Positions 1 through 7,829 of a DNA stretch of 64,000 nt are shown one piece after another. Both the position numbers and the translations under genes were made by a program. The DNA is from Candidatus Nitrospira nitrificans (GTDB taxonomy: Bacteria; Nitrospirota; Nitrospiria; Nitrospirales; Nitrospiraceae). Under the pieces are notes generated by a model. The model did not search any database and was not told the origin of the DNA. It was given only the letters and a program-made list of their open reading frames with translations. Every line of letters begins with the position of its first letter. The first letter of the stretch is position 1. The stretch is from assembly GCF_001458775.1 (NCBI RefSeq), contig NZ_CZPZ01000035.1, forward strand, positions 1-64,000, read 5' to 3'.

Positions 1-668
1 ACGTTGGCGGCAATGGGGCCGTTGCCGATGCCGGCCCAGGGGCTGAGAGTCAGCCAGGGCGCACTGCTACTGGCCGCCCAATCGCCGTTCGAAGTGATCA
101 TCACATTCTGGCTCGCGGGATTCGCTCCGCCCTGCACTCCCGAGAACGTCACCGCGGCTGGGCTGACGGTAAGAGTTGGCATTGTCGGGCTGCTGTCTCC
201 TTGCTGAACGCTTGGAGAACTCACTTTGATAACGGGCGTTTCTAGCCGAACGATGCCCCCTGATTGCGCGGGAGAAATAGTCGTGCTGGGGCTTGAAAAT
301 TGGGAAGGCATAACTCCTGACTGAGAATCGCCAGATCCGAACGATGTACTGGGTGAAGTCGACGGTGAAGACTGTAGTGATACATTATTGCTCATTTCGG
401 TTTGCTTTTGAGGTGACGTAGTCTTCCCAATAAGACGATGTGGTGGAGTGGCTTCTCTCGTCAGCTCGCTCTTTTGTGCGCTTCCCCTCCGGTCGATCCG
501 GCTAAAGTCTTGAGATTTCTCAGGAGAATTGTTCTGCTGAGCTGTAACCCTCTCCAAGCCGGTCGCCGCTAGTGCGGACTGTATCAATGGAACCATCGAC
601 TCACAAACGAACACAAGCGTGCTCATACCGACAGAGAAGAACAACAATCGCTGAATCTTCTGGCGCAT
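1..668 (-). CDS. Partial secreted protein with BACON/Ig-like domain (C-terminus beyond window)
   Basis: Reading the minus strand from an ATG at 668 gives 222 residues with no stop before the window edge. A GGAGG lies about 9 nt upstream. Residues 1-30 form a basic start plus hydrophobic stretch, a likely signal peptide. A long Ser/Thr/Pro/Gln-rich linker follows. From about residue 180 the pattern LTVSPAAVTF, then NP-A-SQNV-ITSNGDW and APWLTLSPW, is typical of BACON/Ig-like beta-sandwich repeats. More repeats probably follow outside the window. An extracellular adhesion or carbohydrate-binding role is an inference; no catalytic motif is visible. Confidence 0.75.
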   Translation of the reverse strand, partial: MRQKIQRLLFFSVGMSTLVFVCESMVPLIQSALAATGLERVTAQQNNSPEKSQDFSRIDRRGSAQKSELTREATPPHRLIGKTTSPQKQTEMSNNVSLQSSPSTSPSTSFGSGDSQSGVMPSQFSSPSTTISPAQSGGIVRLETPVIKVSSPSVQQGDSSPTMPTLTVSPAAVTFSGVQGGANPASQNVMITSNGDWAASSSAPWLTLSPWAGIGNGPIAAN

Positions 669-1101
669 TGTCGGAGTCCTCCATGAACGGGCATTACAAC
701 TTCTAGGCTCGTGCAGGCCATGAGCAAGTTAGGTGCCCTTTGCAAGTCGGAAAACAGTTTTACCCGGTGTATGTTCAAATGAAGAGATTCTTGTGGCTTT
801 TGCTGAAAATCACCGCCCAAAGAGAGAGTTTCGAAGAAGGAGTCCTGGATGCGTGGAGAGGGTTCCGTATTTCCATGATGTACACATAAAGTGATTATTT
901 ATGTTTATACTCATAAACTTCGAAGGAGCCTATAATTGTGTTTACTTAGCAGACACGTGTACCCGGAGATCTCTTTGATATTATTGAGGCTGCTTGGGGA
1001 CTTTCTTCTCCTGTCCTCTGAGAAGAGCGTCTGAAACAACAGTTACTGCCCTCTATTTCACAGACACCAAAGGAGCTTCATGAAATCGGAGGCAGCCTGA
1101 C
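669..1101. other. Intergenic, AT-rich, no gene seen
   Basis: This is the upstream region of the BACON-type gene. It holds an AT-rich stretch at about 880-930 with CATAAA and TTTATG words in alternating orientation, and a lone CTAGG half-site at 703-707. No convincing coding sequence. Confidence 0.5.
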
Positions 1102-1403
1102 CAACAATACAAACGGCGATACACGGAAGAAATTAAAGCAAAAGCAGATCGATTCCTGAACGAGTCGGCACGGCCTGTTGCATGGCGCCCATCACGCATG
1201 GCATCACGGTCAGCATGAGCCGCAAGGGGAGCTGTTGAGACAATGCCAGTGTCGAAAGTTTTTTCGGGACACGCAAGCGCGAGTTCGTCTCCCATCGGCG
1301 TTACGTGACTCGTGACGAGGTGTTCTATGATCGACAGCGCCGTCAATCGATTCTCGACTATGACTCCTCGGCTGAGCGCGAAGTAAATGCGGCTGTGGCT
1401 TAG
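1102..1403 (+). pseudogene. IS3-family transposase remnant (OrfA start joined to OrfB end)
   Basis: From about 1111 one frame reads KRRYTEEIKAKADRF then LNESARPVA, which matches the N-terminus of IS3/IS911-type OrfA. From 1197, in another frame, the DNA reads HGITVSMSRKG, then C-stop-DNA (TGA in place of the TGG of NCWDNA), then VESFFGTRKREF and later FYDRQRRQSILDY, the C-terminal part of the DDE transposase OrfB. It ends at TAG 1401-1403. The middle of both ORFs is missing and there is an internal stop, so this is an internally deleted, dead element. No terminal inverted repeats were resolved. Confidence 0.8.
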
Positions 1404-1515
1404 ATATCTACGCGTCTACGAAATTGAGGAAGGTCAGCCTTTCCTTGACGGCCAAGGCGTCTTCTGCCATTGTTAGTCCCATTTGTACCATTTCGTCAGT
1501 CACCAGGGGGGCGGT

Positions 1516-2811
1516 ATGAACAAGCAAGAATCGCGATCGATTGCTGTTGTAGGATTGGGCTACGTGGGCCTTCCAATTGCCGTGGCATTTGGGAAAATTG
1601 ACCCCGTGATTGGTTTTGACATCAATAAAAGGAAAATTGAAGAATTACAAAAAGGAATCGATCGCACAGGAGAAGTATCACAAAATGATCTGGCTGCCAC
1701 TCAAATAAGATATACATCCGAACCGTCTGACCTCAAAACAGCCAAGTTCATTATTGTTGCCGTTCCGACTCCCATTAATGAGGCATTGCAGCCGGATCTT
1801 ACCGCCTTACAAAAATCCTCGGAGCTGATCGGGCAGAACCTCTCTCCAGGTACTATTGTGGTGTATGAGTCGACGGTTTACCCGGGTGCGACTGAGGAGG
1901 TTTGCCTGCCGATCCTGGAAAGAACGTCCGGAATGAAAGCGGGTGTAGAGTTCAAGGTAGGGTACTCGCCGGAACGAATAAATCCTGGAGATAAGGAACA
2001 TACGCTTGAAAAGATTATCAAGGTCGTATCGGCACAGGACGCTGAATCTCTGGACATCATTGCGGACACATATGCGTTAGTTGTAAAAGCGGGGGTTCAT
2101 CGAGCATCAAGCATCAAGGTGGCGGAGGCCGCCAAGGTCATCGAAAATACTCAACGAGACCTGAATATCGCATTGATGAACGAGCTCGCTTTGATTTTTC
2201 ATCGCCTGGGAATCGATACTAAATCCGTCCTTGAAGCCGCAGGGACGAAGTGGAACTTCCTCAAGTTCTCTCCTGGTCTTGTCGGCGGCCATTGCATCGG
2301 AGTGGATCCTTATTATTTGACATCAAAAGCGGAATCTGTGGGCTATCATCCACAAGTGATTCTTTCTGGTCGTCGCATCAACAACGGCATGGGAAAGTTT
2401 GTGGCAGAACATACCATGAAGCTACTCAGCCACATGTCTCGCCCTGTGAACGAACTCAGGGTAGGAGTGCTCGGCTTGACGTTTAAGGAAAACGTGCCTG
2501 ATCTTCGCAACAGCAAAGTGCCCGACATCATCTCCGAGCTTCGTGAATATGGAATCAAGGTATTCGTGTATGATCCGATTGCCGAGAGTGAGGAAGCCGT
2601 GGCAGAGTACGGCATTCACCTCGTCGGCTGGGAACAAATGAACGATCTTGATGGATTAGTCGTTGCCGTCGCGCATAAGAGGTTTTCCGATATGGGTATC
2701 GGAGATCTCCTCAAGCCTCTTCGCGATCAGAAACAAGCTGTCGTGATCGACGTCAAGGGCATCCTTGATCCAAGTCATATTCCTGCGTCGATAAAATATT
2801 GGCGGCTGTGA
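1516..2811 (+). CDS. tviB: UDP-sugar 6-dehydrogenase (TviB/WbpO-like)
   Basis: NAD-dependent oxidation of a UDP-hexose, probably UDP-N-acetyl-hexosamine, to the uronic acid for surface polysaccharide. The start at 1516 follows a GGGGGCGG ribosome site and gives 431 residues. The Rossmann motif VGLGYVGLP lies near residue 10. The catalytic cysteine is in GGHCIGVDPYYLT. The C-terminal NAD/UDP-binding domain carries GLTFKENVPDLRNSK, typical of the TviB/WbpO subgroup rather than Ugd. The usual partner epimerase (TviC/WbpP type) is not next to it. The gene stands alone between IS remnants, which suggests a displaced piece of a polysaccharide locus. The exact sugar substrate cannot be told from sequence. 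Confidence 0.85.
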   Translation: MNKQESRSIAVVGLGYVGLPIAVAFGKIDPVIGFDINKRKIEELQKGIDRTGEVSQNDLAATQIRYTSEPSDLKTAKFIIVAVPTPINEALQPDLTALQKSSELIGQNLSPGTIVVYESTVYPGATEEVCLPILERTSGMKAGVEFKVGYSPERINPGDKEHTLEKIIKVVSAQDAESLDIIADTYALVVKAGVHRASSIKVAEAAKVIENTQRDLNIALMNELALIFHRLGIDTKSVLEAAGTKWNFLKFSPGLVGGHCIGVDPYYLTSKAESVGYHPQVILSGRRINNGMGKFVAEHTMKLLSHMSRPVNELRVGVLGLTFKENVPDLRNSKVPDIISELREYGIKVFVYDPIAESEEAVAEYGIHLVGWEQMNDLDGLVVAVAHKRFSDMGIGDLLKPLRDQKQAVVIDVKGILDPSHIPASIKYWRL

Positions 2812-3003
2812 GGATGGGCTTGATTGTCACGTGGCCGGGCAAACTCATTTTTTTCTGACCCGTCATGTTCCAGATGATACCAAATAACGCCCACCCCTTT
2901 GACTGTCTCAGAGCCTGTTCATAATCTTTTGAGGACTTGGGGGACACGTCTTCTTTTTGGGAAGACGGCGTAACCCAATTCACTACCGGTTTTCGGCGAA
3001 GAT

Positions 3004-3540
3004 CTATCCGTTCAGCATCGGAGATCGGTCCTTCGAACAGATTCGTCGCATCTTCGTTAGCCACTTGGCTGCGGCTTCCGGCGTCATGGCTCCCATTGCA
3101 TCCATCAACGAGAGCGCTCCTACCGCATTGCCTTTTGCGTCCACTACCGGAATATGGCGAGCATGATGTTCCAGCATTGCCCTGACGGCATCCACAAGAA
3201 GAGCATCCTCATGACATCTGACCGCTTCGCGTTTTTTGATGATCTCATGAAAAGTAGCGAAAGCAGAATGCTCATCGGACTCTACCATGTTGAGCGCTAT
3301 ATCGTACTGAGTTACTGCTAAAACCGGCTCGTTTTTTAGGCAGATGATTAGTATGGATAGTTGTCTATCTTTTATTGTCCGGACTGCCTCTTTGAGACAA
3401 AGCGAAGCATCGCTGATTATGACGTCTCTCGTCATGATGTCCTTCACATAGCGATCTTCACCTTGAAGTACTCCATAGGCCTCATCATGGGTCGACTCCA
3501 AATAGATTCCAGAAGGACGTCGGGGAACTATTGTGATCAT
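3004..3540 (-). CDS. Two-CBS-domain protein
   Basis: 178 residues that are essentially a pair of CBS domains. The first spans about residues 30-95 (VKDIMTRDVIISDASLCLKEAV). The second spans about 100-165 (HEDALLVDAVRAMLEH, HIPVVDAKGNAVGALSLMD). Such stand-alone CBS pairs bind adenine nucleotides and act as energy or redox sensors; the partner is unknown. No strong ribosome site precedes the ATG at 3540, so the start is uncertain. It is convergent with the UDP-sugar dehydrogenase. Confidence 0.8.
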   Translation of the reverse strand: MITIVPRRPSGIYLESTHDEAYGVLQGEDRYVKDIMTRDVIISDASLCLKEAVRTIKDRQLSILIICLKNEPVLAVTQYDIALNMVESDEHSAFATFHEIIKKREAVRCHEDALLVDAVRAMLEHHARHIPVVDAKGNAVGALSLMDAMGAMTPEAAAKWLTKMRRICSKDRSPMLNG

Positions 3541-3769
3541 CGTATGCTAATAGCTGTCGAATTCACGCAAAATCTTAATCCAACTGTTTATGCGACCTTG
3601 GATTTTTAACTATACCCACGTGAGCGCTGACGACCGTAACACCACAGAGTCTGGGACTCGCCCTACCAGCGCGGCACCAGCGAACAGCCGACTGCGCGGC
3701 ACTTGCCCACGTGCGCAAACATCTGTGCTGCACCCAGCACGCGTTGAACGCCACTGCCAATCCAATAGG

Positions 3770-3838
3770 CTGAACACACGCCCACGACAATGTCTCGACC
3801 TTGTGACGCCGCTGGAAGTCTTCACCGCGGCATCATGA
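3770..3838 (+). pseudogene. IS30-family transposase C-terminal remnant
   Basis: The frame reads LNTRPRQCLDLVTPLEVF before a TGA at 3836-3838. This is the conserved C-terminal block of IS30-type transposases (L-N-RPR-LG-TP-EVF). About 5-25 nt downstream, GTTGCATCTGGAACTTGA resembles an IS30-type terminal repeat. Nothing recognisable remains upstream. Only a fragment, so confidence is moderate. Confidence 0.55.
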
Positions 3839-3941
3839 TTCACCCGTTGCATCTGGAACTTGACATACCTACATATTCAACCTGCACCACATCGGCTCGC
3901 TTCTAAAATACAAAGCGCTATGCCCAAGCCATGCAGCCCCG

Positions 3942-4310
3942 TTAGTGAGAGATGGGTTGGTCGGTCAAAAACGAAATGGCATGACCTTGACCGTCAACCT
4001 TTGCCTCAATATTGTCTCCGGGTTTTGCTTTCATGGACGACTTCGTATTCGTCGTGCGGTCAACGTGCATGCGCACTACTTTCCCGTCCTCATGTTGCTT
4101 GACGAAATAATTGTCTCCATCAACGCGCACCACCTCTCCCTTAACAGTTTTTCCAGGCTTCGAATCTCCGATCGAATCGCTGATCAGCATAGCTGAGGGA
4201 GCGATATTAAGCTGGTCGGAAGACCACGCCACAGTGGCCGGCGAGAACCCTGCCCACAACAGAAATCCGCATGAAAGATAACCGAATACTTTTTGAGATG
4301 ATGTCATCAT
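3942..4310 (-). CDS. Small secreted protein, paralogue of 43834-44235
   Basis: 122 residues with a signal peptide (hydrophobic core about residues 8-28). The mature part holds KGEVVRVDGDNYFVK, then DGKVVRMHVDRTT and KPGDNIEAKVD. The same blocks appear in the protein at 43834-44235 and more weakly in those at 46682 and 22056. The pattern suggests a small beta-barrel, possibly OB-like, in the periplasm. Function unknown. A CTAGG-type dyad lies 92 bp upstream of the start. The product is hydrophilic, with no catalytic residues and no cysteines. Confidence 0.75.
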   Translation of the reverse strand: MMTSSQKVFGYLSCGFLLWAGFSPATVAWSSDQLNIAPSAMLISDSIGDSKPGKTVKGEVVRVDGDNYFVKQHEDGKVVRMHVDRTTNTKSSMKAKPGDNIEAKVDGQGHAISFLTDQPISH

Positions 4311-4401
4311 AAGTCTCTCCTGTGATGAATGAGTGTAAAGAAACAGAATGGTCTCTTCTGCCTCTGCTTCCTATCTTGGAGTATCCACAGCGTGCCTTGA
4401 C

Positions 4402-4417
4402 CTAGGAATTGCCCTGG
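4402..4417. promoter_or_regulatory. CTAGG-type dyad, degenerate (CTAGGAATTGCCCTGG)
   Basis: A degenerate copy of CTAGG-N6-CCTAG upstream of the minus-strand gene starting at 4310. A weak -10-like CAAGAT lies 23 nt further downstream on the minus strand. Confidence 0.5.
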
Positions 4418-4429
4418 TTCAAAAAACGA

Positions 4430-4647
4430 CTAAAAACCCAAGCGATCGTCGATTTGATCGGAACTTAGGCTCAGGCTCATTCTTTGAGGGAGAAGTGGCG
4501 GTTGCGGCACTGCAAATTTCCGAGAAGAAAATGTGCGCAGCGGACTGTAGCGCGTGGCGATGCGGCGTCTATCCTTGATACGGCCGAACATGATCTCGAT
4601 TTTACGGCGCTGCTTATAGAACCGACGAATAAGGACGGAACAGAAGA
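4430..4647 (-). pseudogene. IS5-family transposase C-terminal remnant, frameshifted
   Basis: On the minus strand one frame reads LIRRFYKQRRKIEIMFG then RIKDRRRIATRY, the C-terminal catalytic Glu region of IS5/IS427-type transposases (YRQRHKIE-MFGRLKD-RRIATRYD). Just after, the continuation AHIFFSEICSAATAT is found in a different frame, so there is one frameshift. The N-terminal two thirds are missing. Dead element. Confidence 0.8.
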
Positions 4648-4653
4648 AATCTG

Positions 4654-5298
4654 TCAGGAATGTTCTTGTAGACAAAGACTTTCTTTCTTGTCGATGCCGG
4701 GAAGCCAGTGATACCTCTCTCCAAGGCTCACGGCGACGATCGTGATAAGAGCCCCTGCCAGGGCAGAGCCCATATCCTTTTGCGCGTCCCACTCGTCACC
4801 CTGTGTGCCGAGATATGCACTCCCTAGTTCCGGGTTGACGATGTGAGCGACGACTGCTTCAATCAACTCAAAGAATCCGCTTTGTGCCACCACTCCACTG
4901 ACGGAAAGATAATAAGACCACAAGCCTCGGACACCCGCTAGTCGTACCAGGAGTTCATGTAGGGGGTAGACCAAGAGCAGTCCATAAGAAAAATGGATCA
5001 GGCGATCGAACGGATTCCTTGTCAGATCGAACGTGCGTTGCAGCCAATGGCCGAACGGCACTTCCGCATAGGTGTAATGGGAACCGACGGCATGCAGCGT
5101 CAAAAAGCCGGTGAGGAGAACGTAAGAAGGAGTGGTAAATTCAAACCACCGATGGGACACCAGGAGCGCTATCACCGCTGCCAACGCCAGGAGATTCTCT
5201 AACAACCAATCCTGACGATCGTACGGAGAAATGGCCAATAGAGCCCAAAGAATCGTGTACCAAGCTCCCAGTCCTTGCAGCACTCTTGTCTTTGACAC
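4654..5298 (-). CDS. DUF2238 (YjdF-like) membrane protein, copy B
   Basis: Polytopic inner-membrane protein of the DUF2238 family. I chose the GTG at 5298, preceded by GAGGAT. It gives 214 residues, the same length as its neighbour, and begins 20 nt after the neighbour's stop; the longer frame would run far into that gene. Conserved family blocks visible are HAVGSHYTYAEVPFG, NPFDRLIHFSYGLLL, FFELIEA and LGTQGDEWDAQKDM. It forms a two-gene operon with copy A. Function unknown. Confidence 0.8.
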   Translation of the reverse strand: MSKTRVLQGLGAWYTILWALLAISPYDRQDWLLENLLALAAVIALLVSHRWFEFTTPSYVLLTGFLTLHAVGSHYTYAEVPFGHWLQRTFDLTRNPFDRLIHFSYGLLLVYPLHELLVRLAGVRGLWSYYLSVSGVVAQSGFFELIEAVVAHIVNPELGSAYLGTQGDEWDAQKDMGSALAGALITIVAVSLGERYHWLPGIDKKESLCLQEHS

Positions 5299-5317
5299 GG
5301 GATCCTCATGGAGAAGC

Positions 5318-5965
5318 TCAACGAGAAGAATCAGCGAGCCTGTCGACACCGGACCGTCGAGGCCAGGTTCGAATGCGACGCATGAGCAACAAAAGCGCCA
5401 CACAAAACAAAGCCCCGTAAAGCGCGGCCGCCATGTCTCTCTGCGCATCCCACATATCGCCCTGCGAACCAAGATAGGTCATGCCTAACTCCGGATGGAC
5501 GGCTTGCGCCACCCACGCTTCAATCATTTCCCACAATCCACTCAGGCCGAGGACCGTGATGACAGGGAGATAGTAGAGAAGCCACCCGCGCACTCCCGTC
5601 GAAAGACGCAACAGTTCCTCGAGAGGGTACGTCAATAAAAAACCGAAGCAAAAGTGTACGATTCGATCGTAATGATTCCGACTCACTGGCAAGACATATT
5701 CTATCCACCCACCTGCCGGCACTCGAGCGTAGGTATAGTGGACTCCAATGGCATGCATCGTTAAAAACACGGCGATTAAGATGTAAGAGGTGTGAGAGAG
5801 AGGAATCGCTCGATGCGTCACAATGAGGACGAATACAAAGACTGTCGGCAAAATACTCGCCAGCAACCAGAAATCCCGGTCGGCCGGTGCATAAGCCGTC
5901 CATAGAGACAGAACAACATACCAGCTGAATAGCGCGATCGGGACACCCATTTTCTGAAGATTCAT
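5318..5965 (-). CDS. DUF2238 (YjdF-like) membrane protein, copy A
   Basis: 215 residues, about six hydrophobic segments, same family as the next gene. Matching blocks are HAIGVHYTYARVPAG, NHYDRIVHFCFGFLL, LWEMIEAWVAQ and LGSQGDMWDAQRDM. The conserved His, Tyr, Asp, Glu and Trp residues in membrane or loop positions hint at a metal or proton function, but none is established. First gene of the tandem pair. A CTAGG dyad at 6250-6265 with a TACAGT 23 nt away could drive it through a leader of about 250 nt. Confidence 0.82.
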   Translation of the reverse strand: MNLQKMGVPIALFSWYVVLSLWTAYAPADRDFWLLASILPTVFVFVLIVTHRAIPLSHTSYILIAVFLTMHAIGVHYTYARVPAGGWIEYVLPVSRNHYDRIVHFCFGFLLTYPLEELLRLSTGVRGWLLYYLPVITVLGLSGLWEMIEAWVAQAVHPELGMTYLGSQGDMWDAQRDMAAALYGALFCVALLLLMRRIRTWPRRSGVDRLADSSR

Positions 5966-6249
5966 CAGTTCTCACCGATCCGGTTCCGCAGTGAGTAGAG
6001 TACTTACTGTACCGGTCCAACGTCTGGCGTGCAACTCGGCGGGAATCCTCGTGAACCATGCCCCTGAAGTGGAAACTATCGGGAAACTCGACTGCGGCGA
6101 ACGCCGTCATCTTTCCAATTTAAACGATCTGTGCAATGTGCCGAACCGGAGCCTAAAAGGTTTCCCCTCAATACGAATATCACTGAGGAGGGCCGACATC
6201 GGTTCACAAAAAGAGGGTGTACTGTAAGGCATTGAATAATGTCCATCTA

Positions 6250-6265
6250 CTAGGAAGGTTCCTAG
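6250..6265 (-). promoter_or_regulatory. CTAGG dyad, exact (CTAGGAAGGTTCCTAG)
   Basis: Exact CTAGG-N6-CCTAG, almost fully palindromic. On the minus strand TACAGT (6226-6221) begins after a 23-nt gap, the same spacing as at other copies, so this copy probably serves the DUF2238 operon. Confidence 0.7.
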
Positions 6266-6282
6266 GCATTGACGGCTGAGAA

Positions 6283-6298
6283 CTAGGTATGTCCCTAG
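6283..6298 (+). promoter_or_regulatory. CTAGG dyad, exact (CTAGGTATGTCCCTAG)
   Basis: Exact CTAGG-N6-CCTAG. AATGAT (6322-6327) follows after 23 nt on the plus strand, pointing to the YtxH gene at 6418. Confidence 0.7.
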
Positions 6299-6324
6299 GA
6301 CGATTCGGCTTGGAACGTGACAAT

Positions 6325-6360
6325 GATACAAACGATCACATGGATACAAACGGTCACATG
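6325..6360 (+). repeat. Tandem 18-bp direct repeat
   Basis: Units 6325-6342 and 6343-6360, each GATACAAACG(A/G)TCACATG, differ at one position. They lie between the predicted -10 and the ribosome site of the YtxH gene, so within its 5' leader. Confidence 0.85.
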
Positions 6361-6417
6361 CATGGCAGAAGATGATATAGAGTGGCAATCATGCCATTAC
6401 GAACGAAGGAGCCGGCA

Positions 6418-6663
6418 ATGGATAATTTAGCCTCATTTTTGGCTGGGGCACTTGTTGGATGTGGAGCCGTCTTGCTTCTGTCGCCTCAAAACAATGTTCC
6501 GATCCCCTTGGCCCTTGAGGAGTTGAAATCACAAGCCCAGGAGGGGTTCAACAAGCTCGAAGACAAGGGCTCGGCAGGATGGGGCATCGACGTAGGTCTA
6601 ACGCAAGAGCACACCGTACGCGATGTAGAAATGAGTCGCGATGGTTCGCGCAGCGCTCTGTGA
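6418..6663 (+). CDS. Small YtxH-like membrane-anchored protein
   Basis: 81 residues from the ATG at 6418, preceded by GGAG about 8 nt upstream. Residues 3-25 form a Gly/Ala-rich hydrophobic helix (LASFLAGALVGCGAVLLLSPQ-type), as in YtxH/gas-vesicle-like stress proteins. The rest is hydrophilic. A second YtxH-type protein is at 45846-46178. Function unknown. Two CTAGG dyads lie upstream, linking it to the putative stress regulon. Confidence 0.7.
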   Translation: MDNLASFLAGALVGCGAVLLLSPQNNVPIPLALEELKSQAQEGFNKLEDKGSAGWGIDVGLTQEHTVRDVEMSRDGSRSAL

Positions 6664-6744
6664 GTACGAAAGAGCGAACACGCACACACACTGCTCGACG
6701 TTGCGTGCTATGCCTAGAACAACCCGTTGCAAGCACCTATCCGG

Positions 6745-6981
6745 TCACTGGGTTGGGCAATCTCTTTCCCTGCCTCGTGTCTTGTCTTCATGATCTCTCG
6801 TTCTGTTCCATATCTTGGGACTCACTTTCACGAGCTTCGCTGAAAGTGGAGTCCATCCATGTTCCCGTTCGTGATCTTCGGCGTACTCTTCCCTGCGTTC
6901 CATCAGCTTTCTTTGGCATTCTGGTTGATCGTCTCTTGCCGCGTTGCCGCGGTTGCTTGTCCTGTTGCCCTTATGAGGCAT
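6745..6981 (-). CDS. Small hydrophilic protein of unknown function
   Basis: 78 residues, very rich in Arg, Glu, Asp and Asn, no hydrophobic segment; it begins MPHKGNRTSNRGNAARDD. AAAGGAG stands 6-7 nt before the ATG. A CTAGG dyad at 7052-7067 with TAGAGT 23 nt away on the minus strand gives a plausible promoter about 35 nt upstream of the start. Both points favour a real gene over a shadow ORF. No family recognised. The KGN-RG start loosely recalls small KGG-type stress peptides, but that is weak. Confidence 0.55.
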   Translation of the reverse strand: MPHKGNRTSNRGNAARDDQPECQRKLMERREEYAEDHEREHGWTPLSAKLVKVSPKIWNRTRDHEDKTRGRERDCPTQ

Positions 6982-7051
6982 GGTCGCTCCTTTCCAAGAA
7001 AGTTTTCATACGCTGTGAAAGAACTCTATCGAGAAATGCCACACAGCAGCG

Positions 7052-7067
7052 CTAGGGAATCCCCTCA
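7052..7067 (-). promoter_or_regulatory. CTAGG-type dyad, degenerate (CTAGGGAATCCCCTCA)
   Basis: On the minus strand TAGAGT (7028-7023) lies after a 23-nt gap, fitting the gene at 6745-6981. It is also 77 bp upstream of the plus-strand regulator at 7144. Confidence 0.5.
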
Positions 7068-7143
7068 ATCAGCAGCCGATCGGACTTGTATCGTTGAAGC
7101 AGGAGGCGTTAGACTAATTTTTGCCGAAAGGAGCGACTCACCA

Positions 7144-7806
7144 ATGGAGGCTAAATCAAAAATCTTGCTCGCGGACGACCATGTGTTAGTGGCGGAAGGT
7201 CTTCAAAAGCTCCTCGAAGCTGATTTCGAACTGACGGGAATCGCCGCAGATGGGCGCTCATTGCTGAAAGCCGTACAGGACAATCCCCCGGACGTGGCTG
7301 TAGTCGATATTTCTCTACCGCTTCTCAACGGATTAGATGCTTCGCGGCAGATCCTCAAACTCAATCCAGCCGTCAAGATTATTATTCTGACCATGCATTC
7401 TGAGTCGACCTTCGTGACAGAAGCGTTTCGTATCGGCGTGGCGGGCTATGTCTTGAAACAATCAGTCGGGTCCGAATTGGTATTGGCCATTCATGAAGTG
7501 CTCAAAGGCAATACGTATGTGTCTCCTGTTGTGGCTCAAGGTCTCGTCGAGCAAGCCGTTCATCCTTCGACGCCCGGTGTGTCTCACGAAGCGGTCGGTT
7601 TTGCGCAAGACCTCAGCTTACGCCAACGGGAAGTACTGCAACTGGTCGCGGAAGGCAAATCCATGAAAGAAGTGGCGGCCGTGCTGAATGTATCCATCAA
7701 AACCGTTGAATTTCACAAGACACGCATCATGCGGCAACTCGGTTTGCGAACCACCGCGGAATTGACGAAATACGCGATCACGAACGGATTGATCTCGATC
7801 CACTAA
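7144..7806 (+). CDS. NarL/FixJ-type response regulator
   Basis: 220 residues. The N-terminal receiver has the acidic pair D11-D12, phospho-acceptor D55 (VAVVDISLPLLNG) and the Thr/Lys switch region (ILTMHSES, YVLKQS). The C-terminal LuxR-type helix-turn-helix (about 150-215) includes LSLRQREVLQLVAEG and the recognition region VSIKTVEFHKTRIM. The ATG at 7144 was chosen because the receiver begins right after it. AAAGGAG lies upstream. The frame stays open for 95 codons before it, but these look non-coding. No kinase is adjacent. Convergent with a second regulator of the same class, which suggests a pair answering the HisKA_3 hybrid at 10029. Confidence 0.93.
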   Translation: MEAKSKILLADDHVLVAEGLQKLLEADFELTGIAADGRSLLKAVQDNPPDVAVVDISLPLLNGLDASRQILKLNPAVKIIILTMHSESTFVTEAFRIGVAGYVLKQSVGSELVLAIHEVLKGNTYVSPVVAQGLVEQAVHPSTPGVSHEAVGFAQDLSLRQREVLQLVAEGKSMKEVAAVLNVSIKTVEFHKTRIMRQLGLRTTAELTKYAITNGLISIH

Positions 7807-7829
7807 CTGCGGGTTTTGGCGATGATCGA

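Larger units (their letters stand above)
5966..6417. other. Divergent promoter region with two CTAGG dyads and an 18-bp tandem repeat
   Basis: Separates the minus-strand DUF2238 pair from the plus-strand YtxH gene. It holds two exact CTAGG-N6-CCTAG dyads 33 bp apart, -10-like hexamers pointing outward from each, and a tandem 18-bp repeat. No coding sequence is convincing. Confidence 0.7.

Noticed and set aside
4430-4792. A 120-codon minus-strand frame over the DUF2238 gene end and the IS5 remnant
   Set aside because: Its first half is a shadow of the DUF2238 gene; only the second half is real, as a frameshifted IS5 transposase fragment.
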